A stretch of DNA of 64,000 nucleotides from Mycobacteroides sp. CBMA 271 (GTDB taxonomy: Bacteria; Actinomycetota; Actinomycetes; Mycobacteriales; Mycobacteriaceae), in assembly GCF_009729205.1 (NCBI RefSeq), contig NZ_VTHB01000004.1, positions 372,001 through 436,000 of the forward strand, in the 5' to 3' direction. Position 1 is the first letter of the stretch. Every line of letters starts with the position of its first letter. This document shows, in pieces, positions 32,169-42,739 of this stretch. The notes under the pieces were generated by a model, which was not told the origin of the DNA, searched no databases, and was given only the letters and a program-made list of their open reading frames with translations. A program made the translations under genes and the position numbers.

Positions 32169-34549
32169 CTGCCATAGAGCCGGCCACGAATACAGGCCTG
32201 GTCACCGTCAACATTGACGGGACCAGCATCTCGGTACCCAAGGGCACGTTGGTGATTCGCGCCGCCGAACTCATCGGTGTACAGATCCCCAGGTTCTGCG
32301 ATCACCCGCTTCTTGAGCCGGTGGGCGCATGCCGCCAATGCCTCGTGGAGGTGGAGGGGCAGCGTAAACCGTTGGCCGCGTGCACTACCACCGTCGCCGA
32401 CGAAATGGTTGTCCACACTCAGGTGACGTCCGAGGCCGCGCAGAAGGCGCAAAGCGGTGTGATGGAACTGCTGCTCATCAACCATCCGCTGGATTGTCCG
32501 GTCTGCGATAAGGGCGGGGAATGCCCGTTGCAGAACCAGGCCATGTCGAGCGGGCGCGCCGAAACCCGCTTTACCGAGGCCAAACGGACTTTCCCCAAGC
32601 CGGTTCCGTTGTCCACCGAGGTGTTGCTCGACAGAGAACGCTGCGTGCTGTGTGCTCGATGCACTCGGTTCTCCCAGCAGGTGGCCGGGGATCCGTTCAT
32701 CGAGCTGCTGGAACGCGGTGCGCTGCAACAGGTCGGCATCGCCGACGACGAGCCCTTCGAGTCCTATTTTTCCGGCAACACCGTGCAGATCTGCCCGGTT
32801 GGTGCGCTTACCGGCGCCGCATACCGGTTCCGCGCCCGCCCATTTGATCTGGTGTCCTCTCCCAGCGTTTGTGAGCATTGTGCCAGTGGATGTGCGCAGC
32901 GCACCGACCATCGGCGGGGGAAGGTGCTGCGCCGGCTGGCCGGTGACGATCCGGAAGTCAATGAGGAATGGAATTGCGATAAGGGGCGCTGGGCGTTCAC
33001 ATACGCTACGGCCGGGGACCGGATCACCACCCCGATGGTCCGCGACGAGTCCGGGAATCTGGTGCCGGTGTCGTGGCCGCAGGCTTTGGAAACTGCCGCA
33101 AAGGGTTTGGCCGATGCGGGCACCAACGCCGGGGTGCTCACGGGTGGCCGACTCACCGTCGAGGATTCCTATGCCTACGTGAAGTTCGCTCGCATGGTGC
33201 TGGGCACCAACAACATCGACTTCCGGGCTCGCGCCCATAGCGCCGAGGAGGCCGCCTTCCTCGGCTCCGCGGTGGCCGGGCACGGGATGACGCAAACATA
33301 CGCGGCCCTGGAGGCGGCGCCTGCGGTCCTGCTGGCCGGATTCGAACCGGAAGAGGAATCGCCCATCGTCTTCCTGCGGCTGCGTAAGGGGGTCCGCAAA
33401 CGGGGACTGAAGGTGTTGACTATCGCGCCGTTCAGCAGTCGGGGTTCGTCCAAGCTCTCGGCCGACGTCATTGCCGCTATCCCGGGAACGGAACCGGAAA
33501 CCATCGCCGGCCTGTCCAATTCGGAGCCGCTGCGGCAGCCCGGAGCGGTGATCATGGTGGGGGAACGGCTGGCATCGGTACCAGGCGCCTTGTCAGCGGC
33601 GGTACAGCTGGCCGGCAGGACGGGGGCAACACTGGTGTGGATTCCACGCCGGGCCGGCGAACGCGGGGCGCTGGAATCTGGAGCACTGCCCAGGATCCTG
33701 CCGGGCGCGCACCCGGTATCCGACAGCGCGGCACGACGGCAGATCGCCGAAAAGTGGGGTGTGATAGCACTACCCGATACGCCGGGGCTCGACGCGACCG
33801 CCATGTTGGATCCCGGTAGCGGGCTCGGGGCTTTTCTTGTCGGTGGCGTCGAACTCGCGGATCTTCCCTATCCGGCCGCAGCGGTTGCGGCTCTCTCGGC
33901 AGCGTTCGTGGTGAGCCTTGAGATGCGCCATGGCGCGGTGACCGAGCTCGCCGATGTGGTGCTTCCGGTCGCGGCGGTGGCGGAAAAGTCTGGCAGCTTC
34001 CTGAACTGGGAGGGCAGGTTGCGGCCGTTCGAGACCACTCTGGAAGGCAGCGACGCGCTGGATGATCTGCGGGTGCTGGCCGCACTAGCCCAGCGGATGG
34101 ACCGACCGATAGGCCTGGCGCGCGGGACTGATGCGCTCGCCGAGCTCGCAGACATCGGCCCGTGGGAGGGACCGCGGGAGGCGCCGGGCGCGGTGCGTGC
34201 GACGGCGCGGCCTCAGCCGGATGCCGGCGAGGCGGTGCTGGCGTCATGGCGGCTGCTGCTGGATGCCGGTCGGTTGCAGGACGGCGAGCAGTTTCTCGCC
34301 GGTACCGCGCATCGGGCCGAGGTCCGGCTCTCGGAGGCAACAGCCAATGAAATCGGCGCTTCCGACGGCGAATCGGTGACCGTGCGCAGCATGTCGGAGT
34401 CGATCCGCGGGTCGATTACCTTGCCGCTACGGGTTACCGAGATGCCCGACAGAGTGGTGTGGGCGCCCATGCGCTCGGCGGGGTCGGAGGTGCACCAGCA
34501 GTTGGGTCCGGCGCTGGGGGCCGTCGTACGCATCGAGGTGGCGCGATGA
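32165..34549 (+). CDS. nuoG: NuoG, complex I 75-kDa-type subunit
   Basis: The 794-residue protein starts at the ATG overlapping the nuoF stop. The N-terminal ferredoxin part has [15 protein letters not shown] (N1b), the His-liganded cluster around [16 protein letters not shown], and the N4 ligands in CVLCARC with a distal ICPVGAL. The extra N7 cluster ligands, C-x2-C-x3-C in CEHCASGC plus the Cys in WNCDKGRW, are also present. The rest is the molybdopterin-oxidoreductase-like domain, which carries no cofactor. Its final TGA overlaps the nuoH ATG. Confidence 0.96.
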   Translation: MTAIEPATNTGLVTVNIDGTSISVPKGTLVIRAAELIGVQIPRFCDHPLLEPVGACRQCLVEVEGQRKPLAACTTTVADEMVVHTQVTSEAAQKAQSGVMELLLINHPLDCPVCDKGGECPLQNQAMSSGRAETRFTEAKRTFPKPVPLSTEVLLDRERCVLCARCTRFSQQVAGDPFIELLERGALQQVGIADDEPFESYFSGNTVQICPVGALTGAAYRFRARPFDLVSSPSVCEHCASGCAQRTDHRRGKVLRRLAGDDPEVNEEWNCDKGRWAFTYATAGDRITTPMVRDESGNLVPVSWPQALETAAKGLADAGTNAGVLTGGRLTVEDSYAYVKFARMVLGTNNIDFRARAHSAEEAAFLGSAVAGHGMTQTYAALEAAPAVLLAGFEPEEESPIVFLRLRKGVRKRGLKVLTIAPFSSRGSSKLSADVIAAIPGTEPETIAGLSNSEPLRQPGAVIMVGERLASVPGALSAAVQLAGRTGATLVWIPRRAGERGALESGALPRILPGAHPVSDSAARRQIAEKWGVIALPDTPGLDATAMLDPGSGLGAFLVGGVELADLPYPAAAVAALSAAFVVSLEMRHGAVTELADVVLPVAAVAEKSGSFLNWEGRLRPFETTLEGSDALDDLRVLAALAQRMDRPIGLARGTDALAELADIGPWEGPREAPGAVRATARPQPDAGEAVLASWRLLLDAGRLQDGEQFLAGTAHRAEVRLSEATANEIGASDGESVTVRSMSESIRGSITLPLRVTEMPDRVVWAPMRSAGSEVHQQLGPALGAVVRIEVAR

Positions 34550-35814
34550 CCGGTAAGACGGACCTATCTCAGTTCGGGATCGACCCGTTGTGGCTCGTTC
34601 TCGTCAAATGCGTTGCGGTATTCGCATTTCTGGTGCTCACAGTGCTTGTTGCCATCCTGGCGGAGCGCAAGGTGCTGGCCTGGATGCAGCGTCGGATCGG
34701 CCCCAACCGAGTGGGCCCGTTCGGGCTGCTGCAGAGTCTGGCCGACGGTGTGAAACTTGCCCTCAAGGAAGGACTAACCCCGGCCGGAGTCGATAAGCCG
34801 ATTTACCTCCTGGCGCCGATCATCTCGGTAGTGCCGGCAATCGTCGCGTACGCGGTCATCCCCTTCGGCCCCGTGGTCTCGGTGTTCGGCCACCGGACGC
34901 CTCTGCAGCTCACCGACCTGCCGGTGGCAATTCTGTTCGTGCTAGCGGTCACCTCGGTGGGCGTGTACGGGATTGTGTTGGGAGGCTGGGCATCCGGTTC
35001 CACCTACCCGCTGCTGGGCGGATTGAGATCATCGGCGCAGGTAATTTCCTACGAGATCGCGATGGGCCTGACCTTCGCGGCGGTGTTCCTGCTTGCCGGA
35101 ACGATGTCGACTTCGGGGATCGTCGCGGCTCAGGCGGGACGCTGGTACGTCTTCCTACTGCTCCCGTCCTTCCTTGTGTACGTCACTGCGATGGTCGGCG
35201 AGACCAACCGGGCGCCATTCGATCTGCCCGAGGCCGAGGGCGAGCTGGTTGGGGGCTTTCACACCGAGTACTCCTCCCTGCGTTTCGCGATGTTCATGCT
35301 CGCCGAGTACATCAACATGGCAACGGTTTCCGGGCTGGCCGCCACCATGTTCCTGGGGGGCTGGCACGCACCCTGGCCGCTGAGCATGATCGACGGTGCG
35401 AACGACGGATGGCTCGGCGTGCTGTGGTTCGTGGCCAAGGTCTGGGGCTTCTTGTTCCTGTTCATGTGGCTGCGCGCCACGCTGCCACGGCTGCGCTATG
35501 ACCAGTTCATGCGACTTGGTTGGGAGGTACTCATCCCGGTGGCGCTGGTGTGGATCGTTGTCGTTGGTGTCGTACAGGCCATGGCGCTCTACGGATTCGG
35601 AAATCCGTCGATAATCCTCGGTATCACCGGGCTTGTCGTATCGGTCGGCAGCATCGCGCTGGTCGGCGTGCTATCTCGCCGTACCGAACCGCCAAGATCC
35701 GTGTTGTCTACCAGCTTCGACCCCATGGCTGGTGGTTTTCCGGTGCCACCGCTACCCGGTCAGCGCGTCGATACAAACCCCACCCCGACCTCCAAGGAGG
35801 ACGCACATGCCTGA
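34546..35814 (+). CDS. nuoH: NuoH, complex I membrane subunit at the quinone site
   Basis: This 422-residue multispanning protein has about eight to nine transmembrane helices. Signature regions are [26 protein letters not shown], the quinone-site loop [26 protein letters not shown], and [17 protein letters not shown]. It forms the membrane part of the quinone channel and begins the proton pathway. The C-terminal tail of about 45 residues is Pro-rich and soluble. It overlaps nuoI by 8 bases. Confidence 0.97.
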   Translation: MTGKTDLSQFGIDPLWLVLVKCVAVFAFLVLTVLVAILAERKVLAWMQRRIGPNRVGPFGLLQSLADGVKLALKEGLTPAGVDKPIYLLAPIISVVPAIVAYAVIPFGPVVSVFGHRTPLQLTDLPVAILFVLAVTSVGVYGIVLGGWASGSTYPLLGGLRSSAQVISYEIAMGLTFAAVFLLAGTMSTSGIVAAQAGRWYVFLLLPSFLVYVTAMVGETNRAPFDLPEAEGELVGGFHTEYSSLRFAMFMLAEYINMATVSGLAATMFLGGWHAPWPLSMIDGANDGWLGVLWFVAKVWGFLFLFMWLRATLPRLRYDQFMRLGWEVLIPVALVWIVVVGVVQAMALYGFGNPSIILGITGLVVSVGSIALVGVLSRRTEPPRSVLSTSFDPMAGGFPVPPLPGQRVDTNPTPTSKEDAHA

Positions 35815-36337
35815 TCTGCTGCGACGTTCGGTCGATGGCCTCGCGGGGTTCTGGGTGACTTTCTCGTCGATGTTCAAGAAACGGCTCACCGAGCAGTACC
35901 CGGAGAAGAAGCAGCCCACCGCGCCCCGCTACCACGGGCGTCATCAACTCAACCGGTACGACGACGGGCTCGAGAAGTGCATCGGCTGTGAGCTGTGTGC
36001 CTGGGCGTGCCCGGCTGACGCGATATTCGTTGAGGGCGCAGATAATTCGGAAGAGGAACGCTTCTCGCCCGGCGAACGCTACGGCAGGGTTTACCAGATC
36101 AACTATCTGCGGTGCATCGGCTGTGGACTGTGCATCGAGGCGTGCCCAACTCGCGCCCTCACGATGACCAACGACTACGAGATGGCCGATGACAACCGGG
36201 CCGACCTCATCTACGGCAAGGACAAGCTGCTGGCGCCCCTGCAGCCGGGAATGGCGCTGCCGCCGCACGCAATGTATCCGGGCGCCACCGACACCGACTA
36301 TTACCTGGGCAATGTGCCGAAGGGTGACGTCAAGTGA
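35807..36337 (+). CDS. nuoI: NuoI, complex I 2x[4Fe-4S] subunit
   Basis: The ATG at 35807 has AAGGAGG about 7 bases upstream, inside the nuoH 3' end. The 176-residue protein carries two classic ferredoxin motifs, [12 protein letters not shown] and [12 protein letters not shown], which hold clusters N6a and N6b. It relays electrons from NuoG to NuoB. Its end overlaps the nuoJ GTG. Confidence 0.97.
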   Translation: MPDLLRRSVDGLAGFWVTFSSMFKKRLTEQYPEKKQPTAPRYHGRHQLNRYDDGLEKCIGCELCAWACPADAIFVEGADNSEEERFSPGERYGRVYQINYLRCIGCGLCIEACPTRALTMTNDYEMADDNRADLIYGKDKLLAPLQPGMALPPHAMYPGATDTDYYLGNVPKGDVK

Positions 36338-37101
36338 GCGCGCAGCACATGACATTGCTTGTGGCCGAAGGACTGTCCCGCACGCCGACGTGGGAAGGAG
36401 TGACCTTCTGGGTGCTTGGCGCCATTGCCGTGCTCGGCGCCCTGGGCGTGATCGCCGCTCCCAAGGCGGTGTACTCGGCGATTTTCCTCGCCATGACGAT
36501 GATCATTCTTGCGGTGTTCTTCGTCGCGCAGGGGGCACTGTTCCTCGGCGTCGCCCAGGTGGTGGTGTACACCGGCGCGGTCATGATGCTGTTCCTGTTT
36601 GTGCTGATGTTCGTCGGCGTGGATTCCTCGGACTCGCTGGTGGAGACCCTGCCGGGCCAGCGCGTGGGTGCCATCGCGGCTGGCCTGGGATTTGGCATCC
36701 TGGCCGTCGCCGGCATCGGAAGCGCCTCCACCACAGCGTTCGTCGGTCTTGACCAGGTGAACAGTCGCGGAAATGTCGAGGGTCTAGCCGAGCGGATCTT
36801 CATCGACTACCTGTGGGCATTCGAGCTGACCGGCGCCCTGCTGATCACGGCGACCATCGGGGCGATGGTACTGGCGCACCGGGAAAAGCTGGGGCATACC
36901 GGCGGGCAGCGTGAGTTGGTCATCCGGCGCTTCCAACATGGAGAGCGGGCCACGCCACTGCCGAATCCCGGTGTGTACGCGCGGCATAACGCGGTGGATG
37001 TTCCGGCGCTGCTCCCGGACGGTTCGTTCTCGGAGTTGTCAGTCAGTGGTGTGCTTACCCCACGGGATATAGAGGTAGAGGTGAGCCGGCGTGAATCCTG
37101 A
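36334..37101 (+). CDS. nuoJ: NuoJ, complex I membrane subunit J
   Basis: This 255-residue protein has five predicted transmembrane helices within its first 175 residues. The conserved helix reads [24 protein letters not shown], containing the pi-bulge Tyr/Gly region. The hydrophilic C-terminal extension of about 80 residues, with [22 protein letters not shown], is characteristic of actinobacterial NuoJ. A GTG overlaps the nuoI stop; the gene ends 11 bases inside nuoK. Confidence 0.96.
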   Translation: MSAQHMTLLVAEGLSRTPTWEGVTFWVLGAIAVLGALGVIAAPKAVYSAIFLAMTMIILAVFFVAQGALFLGVAQVVVYTGAVMMLFLFVLMFVGVDSSDSLVETLPGQRVGAIAAGLGFGILAVAGIGSASTTAFVGLDQVNSRGNVEGLAERIFIDYLWAFELTGALLITATIGAMVLAHREKLGHTGGQRELVIRRFQHGERATPLPNPGVYARHNAVDVPALLPDGSFSELSVSGVLTPRDIEVEVSRRES

Positions 37102-37390
37102 CAACTATCTCTATCTGGCCGCGCTCATCTTCACGATCGGCGCCGCCGGGGTGATGTTGCGCCGCAACGCGATCGTGGTCTTCATGAGTGTCGAACTCAT
37201 GCTCAATGCGGCCAATCTAGCCTTCGTCACCTTCGCTCGCATGCACGGAAACCTAGACGGTCAGGTCATCGCCTTCTTCACCATGGTGGTCGCGGCCACC
37301 GAAGTGGTGGTGGGGCTGGGGATCATCATGACCATATTTCGGACCCGTAGGTCGGCCTCGGTCGATGACGCCGATCTCTTGAAGTTCTAG
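37091..37390 (+). CDS. nuoK: NuoK, complex I membrane subunit K
   Basis: At 99 residues with three transmembrane helices, it matches the family length. It has the conserved [23 protein letters not shown], whose Glu is the proton-channel carboxylate, and [18 protein letters not shown] with the second essential Glu. The GTG at 37091 lies inside the nuoJ 3' end. The gene is followed by a strong ribosome site for nuoL. Confidence 0.97.
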   Translation: MNPDNYLYLAALIFTIGAAGVMLRRNAIVVFMSVELMLNAANLAFVTFARMHGNLDGQVIAFFTMVVAATEVVVGLGIIMTIFRTRRSASVDDADLLKF

Positions 37391-37401
37391 GGGGAGTATC
37401 C

Positions 37402-39300
37402 GTGATATGGCTCATGCCGGCACTGCCCCTGGCGGGTGCCGTCGTTCTCCTGCTCGTCGGCCGCCGAGGCGACGCCTGGGGGCACCTCCTGGGCTGCGCG
37501 ACGGCGCTGGCGTCCTTCCTGGTTGCCGTTGTCTCATTTGTCGGCATGGTGGGCCGGCCCGGAACCGAAAGGGTGGTGCACGAGCACCTTTTCAGCTGGG
37601 TGCCGGTCGGGGCGCTGCACGTCGACTTCGGGTTGACCCTGGATCAGCTGTCGGTGTGCTTCGCGCTGCTCATCACCGGGGTGGGTTCACTGATCCACAT
37701 CTACTCGATCGGATACATGGCGCACGATTCCGAACGGCGAAGGTTTTTCGGTTATTTGAATCTGTTCCTGGCGGCCATGCTGCTGCTGGTGCTCGCCGAC
37801 AGCTTCCTGGGGCTCTACGTGGGCTGGGAAGGGGTGGGTCTGGCGTCCTATCTGCTGATCGGGTTCTGGTATCAGAAACCGTCGGCGGCCGCCGCGGCCA
37901 AGAAGGCATTCATCGTCAACCGGGTCGGCGACATGGGTCTGGCCCTGGCCATGATGTTGATGTTCGCAACCTTCGGCTCGGTCGGCTTCGCTCAGGTGCT
38001 CGGGTCGGCGGGTGCGGCCGGCGAGAGTCGCGACACCGCAATCGGACTGGCGTTGCTGTTGGCCGCCTGCGGAAAATCGGCTCAGGTGCCGCTGCAGTCC
38101 TGGCTCGGCGACGCCATGGAAGGCCCCACCCCGGTGTCGGCGCTCATCCATGCCGCCACCATGGTGACCGCGGGCGTCTACCTGATTACCCGATCCGGCC
38201 CGATCTTCGAACACGCCCCGTACGCACAGGCCGCCGTGGTGATCGTCGGCGCCGTCACCCTGCTCTTCGGTGCGATCATCGGCTGCGCCAAGGACGACAT
38301 CAAGAAAGCCCTTGCCGCGAGCACGATGTCGCAGATCGGCTACATGGTGCTCGCGGCTGGGCTCGGGCCGGCCGGATACGCGGTGGCGATCATGCATCTG
38401 CTCACGCACGGATTCTTCAAGGCCGGGCTGTTCCTCGGCGCCGGCTCGGTCATGCACGGCATGAACGAAGAGACCGACATGCGCCGCTACGGCGGGTTGC
38501 GCACCGTCATGCCGATCACGTTTGTGACCTTCGGCCTCGGTTACCTTGCCATCATTGGTGTTCCGCCGTTCGCGGGGTTCTTTTCCAAGGACAAGATCAT
38601 TGAGGTTGCCTTCGGACACGGCGGCGCCGGAGGCTTCCTGCTGGGCGCCGCGGCGCTGCTGGGCGCCGGAATCACCGCGTTCTACATGACGCGGGTAATG
38701 CTCATGACGTTCTTCGGTAAAGCACGGTGGGCGTCCGCGATGAGCCGCTCGGGCGAAGAGCATCAAGCACCGGCTCACCCACATGAGTCGCCATCGGTGA
38801 TGACGTGGCCGATGATCGTGCTCGCCGTCGGTTCAGTGGGTGCGGGATTCCTGCTGAGCTTCGGTGGAGCCCTGCAGAATTGGCTGGAGCCGGTCGTTGG
38901 TGCTCACCATGGTGAGCTGCCCGTCCCGGCATGGGTGATCAGTGTCGTCACCGTCGCGGTGGTGCTGTGCGGGGTGGGTGTGGCGTACCGGATGTACCGC
39001 GCCGAGATCCCCGAGACGGCGCCGCAGGGCTCGGTGCTGACCGTTGCCGCGCGTCGAGACCTCTACGGCGATGCGCTCAACGAGGCGGTATTCATGCGTC
39101 CCGGACAGCGGCTCACCCGCGGCCTGGTGCTCGCCGACGACAAGGGAGTCGATGGCCTGGTCAACGGCGTTGCCTCCACGCTGGGCGCGGTTTCCGGCTG
39201 GGTCCGGCACATGCAGACCGGCCACGTCCGCTCCTACGCGTTATCCATGTGTGCCGGCGCGGCTCTCGTAGTGGCGGCGTTGATGGCAGTGAGGTGGTGA
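37402..39300 (+). CDS. nuoL: NuoL, complex I antiporter-like subunit
   Basis: This 632-residue Mrp-type antiporter subunit has about 15-16 transmembrane helices. Motifs include [19 protein letters not shown] with the catalytic Glu, [38 protein letters not shown], and LMTFFGKAR before the lateral helix region. It pumps protons at the distal end of the membrane arm. The GTG at 37402 follows GGGGGAG with good spacing. Its TGA abuts the nuoM start region. Confidence 0.97.
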   Translation: MIWLMPALPLAGAVVLLLVGRRGDAWGHLLGCATALASFLVAVVSFVGMVGRPGTERVVHEHLFSWVPVGALHVDFGLTLDQLSVCFALLITGVGSLIHIYSIGYMAHDSERRRFFGYLNLFLAAMLLLVLADSFLGLYVGWEGVGLASYLLIGFWYQKPSAAAAAKKAFIVNRVGDMGLALAMMLMFATFGSVGFAQVLGSAGAAGESRDTAIGLALLLAACGKSAQVPLQSWLGDAMEGPTPVSALIHAATMVTAGVYLITRSGPIFEHAPYAQAAVVIVGAVTLLFGAIIGCAKDDIKKALAASTMSQIGYMVLAAGLGPAGYAVAIMHLLTHGFFKAGLFLGAGSVMHGMNEETDMRRYGGLRTVMPITFVTFGLGYLAIIGVPPFAGFFSKDKIIEVAFGHGGAGGFLLGAAALLGAGITAFYMTRVMLMTFFGKARWASAMSRSGEEHQAPAHPHESPSVMTWPMIVLAVGSVGAGFLLSFGGALQNWLEPVVGAHHGELPVPAWVISVVTVAVVLCGVGVAYRMYRAEIPETAPQGSVLTVAARRDLYGDALNEAVFMRPGQRLTRGLVLADDKGVDGLVNGVASTLGAVSGWVRHMQTGHVRSYALSMCAGAALVVAALMAVRW

Positions 39301-39305
39301 ATGCC

Positions 39306-40901
39306 ATGGGTGTCGTGACAGCTCTCTGGCTCATTCCATTGGCGGCGGCCGGCGCCGTGCTGGCGATGCCGACTCACCAGCGCACATTGGCGAAGTACAC
39401 CGCGCTCGGCGCCTCGCTGCTCGTATTGATCCTCGCCCTCGGGCTGGCCGTTGCCTTCGAGCCTGGTGGCCCGCAGTACCAATTCGTCGAATCGCATTCG
39501 TGGATACCGGCATTCGGGATGAAGTACGTGGTAGGTCTCGACGGCATCGGCCTCGCATTGGTGCTGCTCACGGCCGGACTTCTTCCCGTCCTGCTGCTGG
39601 CCGGATGGAACGACGGCGCTGAGGCCCCCGGGTACGCCAACCGTCCAGTGGCGCAACGTTATGTCGCACTGATCCTGGTCGTGGAATCCATGGTGCTGCT
39701 GTCTTTCAGTGCTCTGGACGTGCTGCTGTTCTATATCTTCTTCGAGGCGATGCTCATCCCGATGTATTTCCTCATCGGGGGATTCGGAAGTGCACACTCG
39801 GATGCTAAGCAGCGGTCCCGCGCTGCGGTGAAATTCCTGATGTACAACCTTTTTGGCGGGCTGATCATGCTGGCCGCGGTGATCGGGCTGTACGTGGTCA
39901 CCGCGCAAAGTCGGCCGGACCACCAAGTGGGTACCTTCGATCTGCGCGATATCACTGAAATGGTGGCCACCGGGGCACTCGGGATCGATCCGGGCATCGC
40001 CAAGGCGCTGTTCCTGGGATTCATGTTCGCATTCGCGGTCAAGGCCCCGCTGTGGCCGTTCCATACGTGGCTGCCCGATGCCGCGGTGCACGCCACCCCG
40101 GCGAGCGCGGTGCTGATGATGGCGATCGTCGACAAGGTGGGCACCTTTGCGATGCTGCGATACTGCATCCAGCTGTTCCCCGATGCCAGTAGGTATTTCA
40201 CGCCGGTGATCATCACACTGGCCGTTGTCGGCATCATCTATGGTGCGATCGCGGCCATCGGCCAGACCGATGTGATGCGTCTGATCGCCTACACCTCGAT
40301 ATCGCACTTCGGTTTCATCATCCTGGGTATCTTTGCGATGACCAGTCAAGGGCAATCGGGATCGATGCTGTATATGGTAAACCACGGTATATCCACCGCC
40401 GCATTGATGTTGGTGGCCGGTTTCCTGGTGTCCCGCAAGGGGACCCGTCTCATCGCCGCATACGGCGGGGTGCAGAAGGTGGCGCCGGTGCTCGCCGGAT
40501 CCTTCTTGGTGGCCGGTCTGGCCACCCTGTCCCTACCCGGGTTGGCACCGTTCATCAGCGAATTCCTAGTTTTGGTAGGAACATTCACGCGTTATCCGGT
40601 CGCCGCGGCGTGTTCCGTGATCGCATTGGTCCTGGCTGCCATCTACGTGCTGTGGATGTACCAGCGGATGATGACGGGACCACTGGCCCCCGGAAACGAG
40701 AGCATCGGTGATCTCAAACGCCGTGAACTCGCCGTGGTGGCGCCGTTGGTCGCGCTGCTGCTGGTGTTGGGCATCTATCCCAAGCCGCTGCTGGATATCG
40801 TGAATCCCGCTGTGGAACAGACGTTACGCACCGTCAATGAGAAGGATCCGTCGCCGGCGGTCGCGGATGTGGCACTCCGGCATGAAGGTGAGCGACGATG
40901 A
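39306..40901 (+). CDS. nuoM: NuoM, complex I antiporter-like subunit
   Basis: I chose the ATG at 39306 (531 residues, MGVVTALWLIPLAAA). A GTG at 39297 that forms a GTGA overlap with the nuoL stop is a fair alternative. The protein has about 14 transmembrane helices, with LFYIFFEAMLIPMYFLIGGFG (key Glu) and FAVKAPLWPFHTWLPDAAVHATPASAVLMMAIVDKVG typical of NuoM. It is one of three proton-pumping antiporter-like subunits. It overlaps nuoN by 4 bases. Confidence 0.96.
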   Translation: MGVVTALWLIPLAAAGAVLAMPTHQRTLAKYTALGASLLVLILALGLAVAFEPGGPQYQFVESHSWIPAFGMKYVVGLDGIGLALVLLTAGLLPVLLLAGWNDGAEAPGYANRPVAQRYVALILVVESMVLLSFSALDVLLFYIFFEAMLIPMYFLIGGFGSAHSDAKQRSRAAVKFLMYNLFGGLIMLAAVIGLYVVTAQSRPDHQVGTFDLRDITEMVATGALGIDPGIAKALFLGFMFAFAVKAPLWPFHTWLPDAAVHATPASAVLMMAIVDKVGTFAMLRYCIQLFPDASRYFTPVIITLAVVGIIYGAIAAIGQTDVMRLIAYTSISHFGFIILGIFAMTSQGQSGSMLYMVNHGISTAALMLVAGFLVSRKGTRLIAAYGGVQKVAPVLAGSFLVAGLATLSLPGLAPFISEFLVLVGTFTRYPVAAACSVIALVLAAIYVLWMYQRMMTGPLAPGNESIGDLKRRELAVVAPLVALLLVLGIYPKPLLDIVNPAVEQTLRTVNEKDPSPAVADVALRHEGERR

Positions 40902-42508
40902 CCGATATCGGGATCCTTCCGGCTCCGTCGATCGCCTACGGTGCGCTCTCACCGATGCTCATCATGTTCGGCGCCGCGGTGGTGTCTGTTCTGGTGGAGG
41001 CGTTTGCGCCGCGGCGCTATCGGCTTGTCACCCAACTGGTGCTGGCAGGCGGCGGCGTGCTCGGTTCCTTCATTGCCGTGGTGGCGCTGGCCGGTTCGCG
41101 TGAGGTGGTGATGAACGGTGCGGTGGCCATCGATGGCCCCACACTGTTTCTGCAGGGGCTCATCCTGGTGGCTTCGGCGCTGGCGCTGACGGTCATGGCC
41201 CAGCGCAGAGCGACCGCGGCACTGCCCGGAAAGGTCTCGGTGGGGAATGGGCTCGATGCCTTTGCCGCGCAGGCCTCCAGCGTTCCGGGCGGCGAGCCGG
41301 AACGGGTGCTGAATCGGACCGGTATCACCCAGACCGAGATCTTCCCGCTGACACTGTTCGCCATCGCCGGCATGATGCTGTTTCCGGCGTGCAACGACCT
41401 GTTGACCATGTTCGTTGCGCTGGAGGTATTTTCGCTTCCGCTCTATGTGATGTGCGCGCTTGCCCGGCGCCGCCGTCTGTTGTCGCAGGAGTCGGCACTC
41501 AAGTACTTCCTGCTTGGCGCCTTCTCGTCCGCGTTCTTTTTGTTCGGTTCGGCTTTTGTGTATGGATACGCGGGAACGGTCGAACTCGATGCCGTCGCGC
41601 GTGCGGTGAGCGCGGATGCGGGGGAGAGGTCTTTCCTGCTACTCGGTGTCGCCATGCTGTCGGTGGGCCTGCTGTTCAAGATAGGGGCGGTGCCTTTCCA
41701 TTTCTGGGTCCCCGACGTGTATCAGGGGGCGCCGACCCCCGTCACCGCCTTCATGGCGGCCACCACCAAGATCGCGGCCTTCGGTGGGCTGCTGCGGGTT
41801 CTCTACGTCGCGCTGCCGGGCATCGCATCCGATTGGCGCCCGGTGCTCTGGGCGGTGGCCATCGCCACCATGCTGATCGGATCAATCGGCGCCGTGACGC
41901 AGACCGATGTGAAGCGAATGCTGGCCTATTCGGCGGTGGCGCACACCGGATTTCTGCTCACCGGTGTCGCCGCCGCCAACGAGCGCGGCGTTTCGTCGAC
42001 GCTATTCTATTTGGCTGCATACGGTTTCAGCACCGTAGGGGCGTTCGCCGTCGCCGGGCTGGTGCGCTCGGGTAACACAGACGATGGTGCGGACGGCGAC
42101 TTCGACGATGACGACGAGGTGACCGATCTGAGTCGATGGGCGGGAATAGGTCGCCGGGCTCCGGTGCTCGGCATCGTCTTCGCCCTGTTTCTACTCGCAT
42201 TCGCGGGCATCCCGTTGACGAGCGGATTCGTCGGCAAGTTCGCGGTGTTCGAGGCGGCGGCTTCCGGTGGTGCGGTTCCCCTAGTGGTGGTGGGTGTGGT
42301 GTGTAGCGCGATCGCCGCGTACTTCTACGTGCGGGTCATCGTGTTGATGTTCTTCGCCGACCCGGTCGAGGATTCGGGGGTGCTTCGGATTCCCGGTCCG
42401 GCGGTGGCGATATCGATCGGGGTCAGTGCCTTTGTCACCGTGCTGCTGGGCGTCGTGCCTCAGCCGCTGCTCGAGCTGGTCGGGAATCTAGCCAGTTTCG
42501 TGAAGTGA
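40898..42508 (+). CDS. nuoN: NuoN, complex I antiporter-like subunit
   Basis: This 536-residue polytopic protein is the last nuo gene. It has FVALEVFSLPLYVMCALARRR with the catalytic Glu, KYFLLGAFSSAFFLFGSAFVYGY, and FKIGAVPFHFWVPDVYQGAPTPVTAFMAATTKIAAF. A polar acidic loop (DDGADGDFDDDDEVTDLS) of the kind found in actinobacterial NuoN lies near residues 396-412. The ATG overlaps the nuoM TGA. A 70-base stretch without coding evidence follows, then the AT-rich element. Confidence 0.97.
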   Translation: MTDIGILPAPSIAYGALSPMLIMFGAAVVSVLVEAFAPRRYRLVTQLVLAGGGVLGSFIAVVALAGSREVVMNGAVAIDGPTLFLQGLILVASALALTVMAQRRATAALPGKVSVGNGLDAFAAQASSVPGGEPERVLNRTGITQTEIFPLTLFAIAGMMLFPACNDLLTMFVALEVFSLPLYVMCALARRRRLLSQESALKYFLLGAFSSAFFLFGSAFVYGYAGTVELDAVARAVSADAGERSFLLLGVAMLSVGLLFKIGAVPFHFWVPDVYQGAPTPVTAFMAATTKIAAFGGLLRVLYVALPGIASDWRPVLWAVAIATMLIGSIGAVTQTDVKRMLAYSAVAHTGFLLTGVAAANERGVSSTLFYLAAYGFSTVGAFAVAGLVRSGNTDDGADGDFDDDDEVTDLSRWAGIGRRAPVLGIVFALFLLAFAGIPLTSGFVGKFAVFEAAASGGAVPLVVVGVVCSAIAAYFYVRVIVLMFFADPVEDSGVLRIPGPAVAISIGVSAFVTVLLGVVPQPLLELVGNLASFVK

Positions 42509-42537
42509 GCAATGCGGGGCGGATTCGCGCCTCACAT

Positions 42538-42557
42538 ATAGAGACTAGAAGCTCTAT
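42538..42557. repeat. AT-rich palindrome after nuoN
   Basis: ATAGAG-ACTAGAAG-CTCTAT forms a perfect 6-bp inverted repeat with an 8-base spacer, directly followed by a TATATATAGT run. The local base composition is far more AT-rich than the surroundings. The position, just upstream of a plausible -10 box, fits an operator for the downstream small ORF and membrane enzyme. Confidence 0.5.
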
Positions 42558-42564
42558 TTGTATA

Positions 42565-42570
42565 TATAGT
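42565..42570 (+). promoter_or_regulatory. Candidate -10 box (TATAGT) for a leaderless transcript
   Basis: TATAGT fits the mycobacterial TANNNT -10 motif. Its end is 8 bases before an ATG at 42579, so transcription would begin on or within about two bases of that ATG. No convincing -35 is visible, which is normal for mycobacterial promoters of this class. Confidence 0.5.
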
Positions 42571-42578
42571 CACTCGGC

Positions 42579-42728
42579 ATGGACGAATGTTGCCCAAACT
42601 CTCGTCGTGCAGCAGGTGGTTGCGCACCGCCGTTGTTTCTCCGCGTGCCGCGGACCAGACGGAGCGGAGCAAGTAGTAGCGAAACAACGACACCTGCGAT
42701 AACGCAGCAGATCATGGATCCACTCTAG
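42579..42728 (+). CDS. Possible leaderless 49-residue small ORF coupled to the next gene
   Basis: The ORF starts MDECCPNSRRAAGGCAPPLF and ends MDPL at a TAG. It has three Cys in the first 15 residues and is Arg/Ala-rich; I recognise no family. Support comes from position: a TATAGT box puts the transcript start at the ATG, and its TAG (42726-42728) lies directly in front of the GGGAA ribosome site of the downstream membrane enzyme. This resembles regulatory leader peptides in mycobacteria, including Cys-containing ones. Codon use alone does not prove translation, so it could be untranslated leader. Confidence 0.35.
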   Translation: MDECCPNSRRAAGGCAPPLFLRVPRTRRSGASSSETTTPAITQQIMDPL

Positions 42729-42739
42729 TGGGAATATCG

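Noticed and set aside
42505..42702. 65-codon frame starting over the nuoN stop
   Set aside because: It reads through the AT-rich palindrome and has no ribosome site. The ORF from 42579 in another frame has better promoter and coupling evidence.
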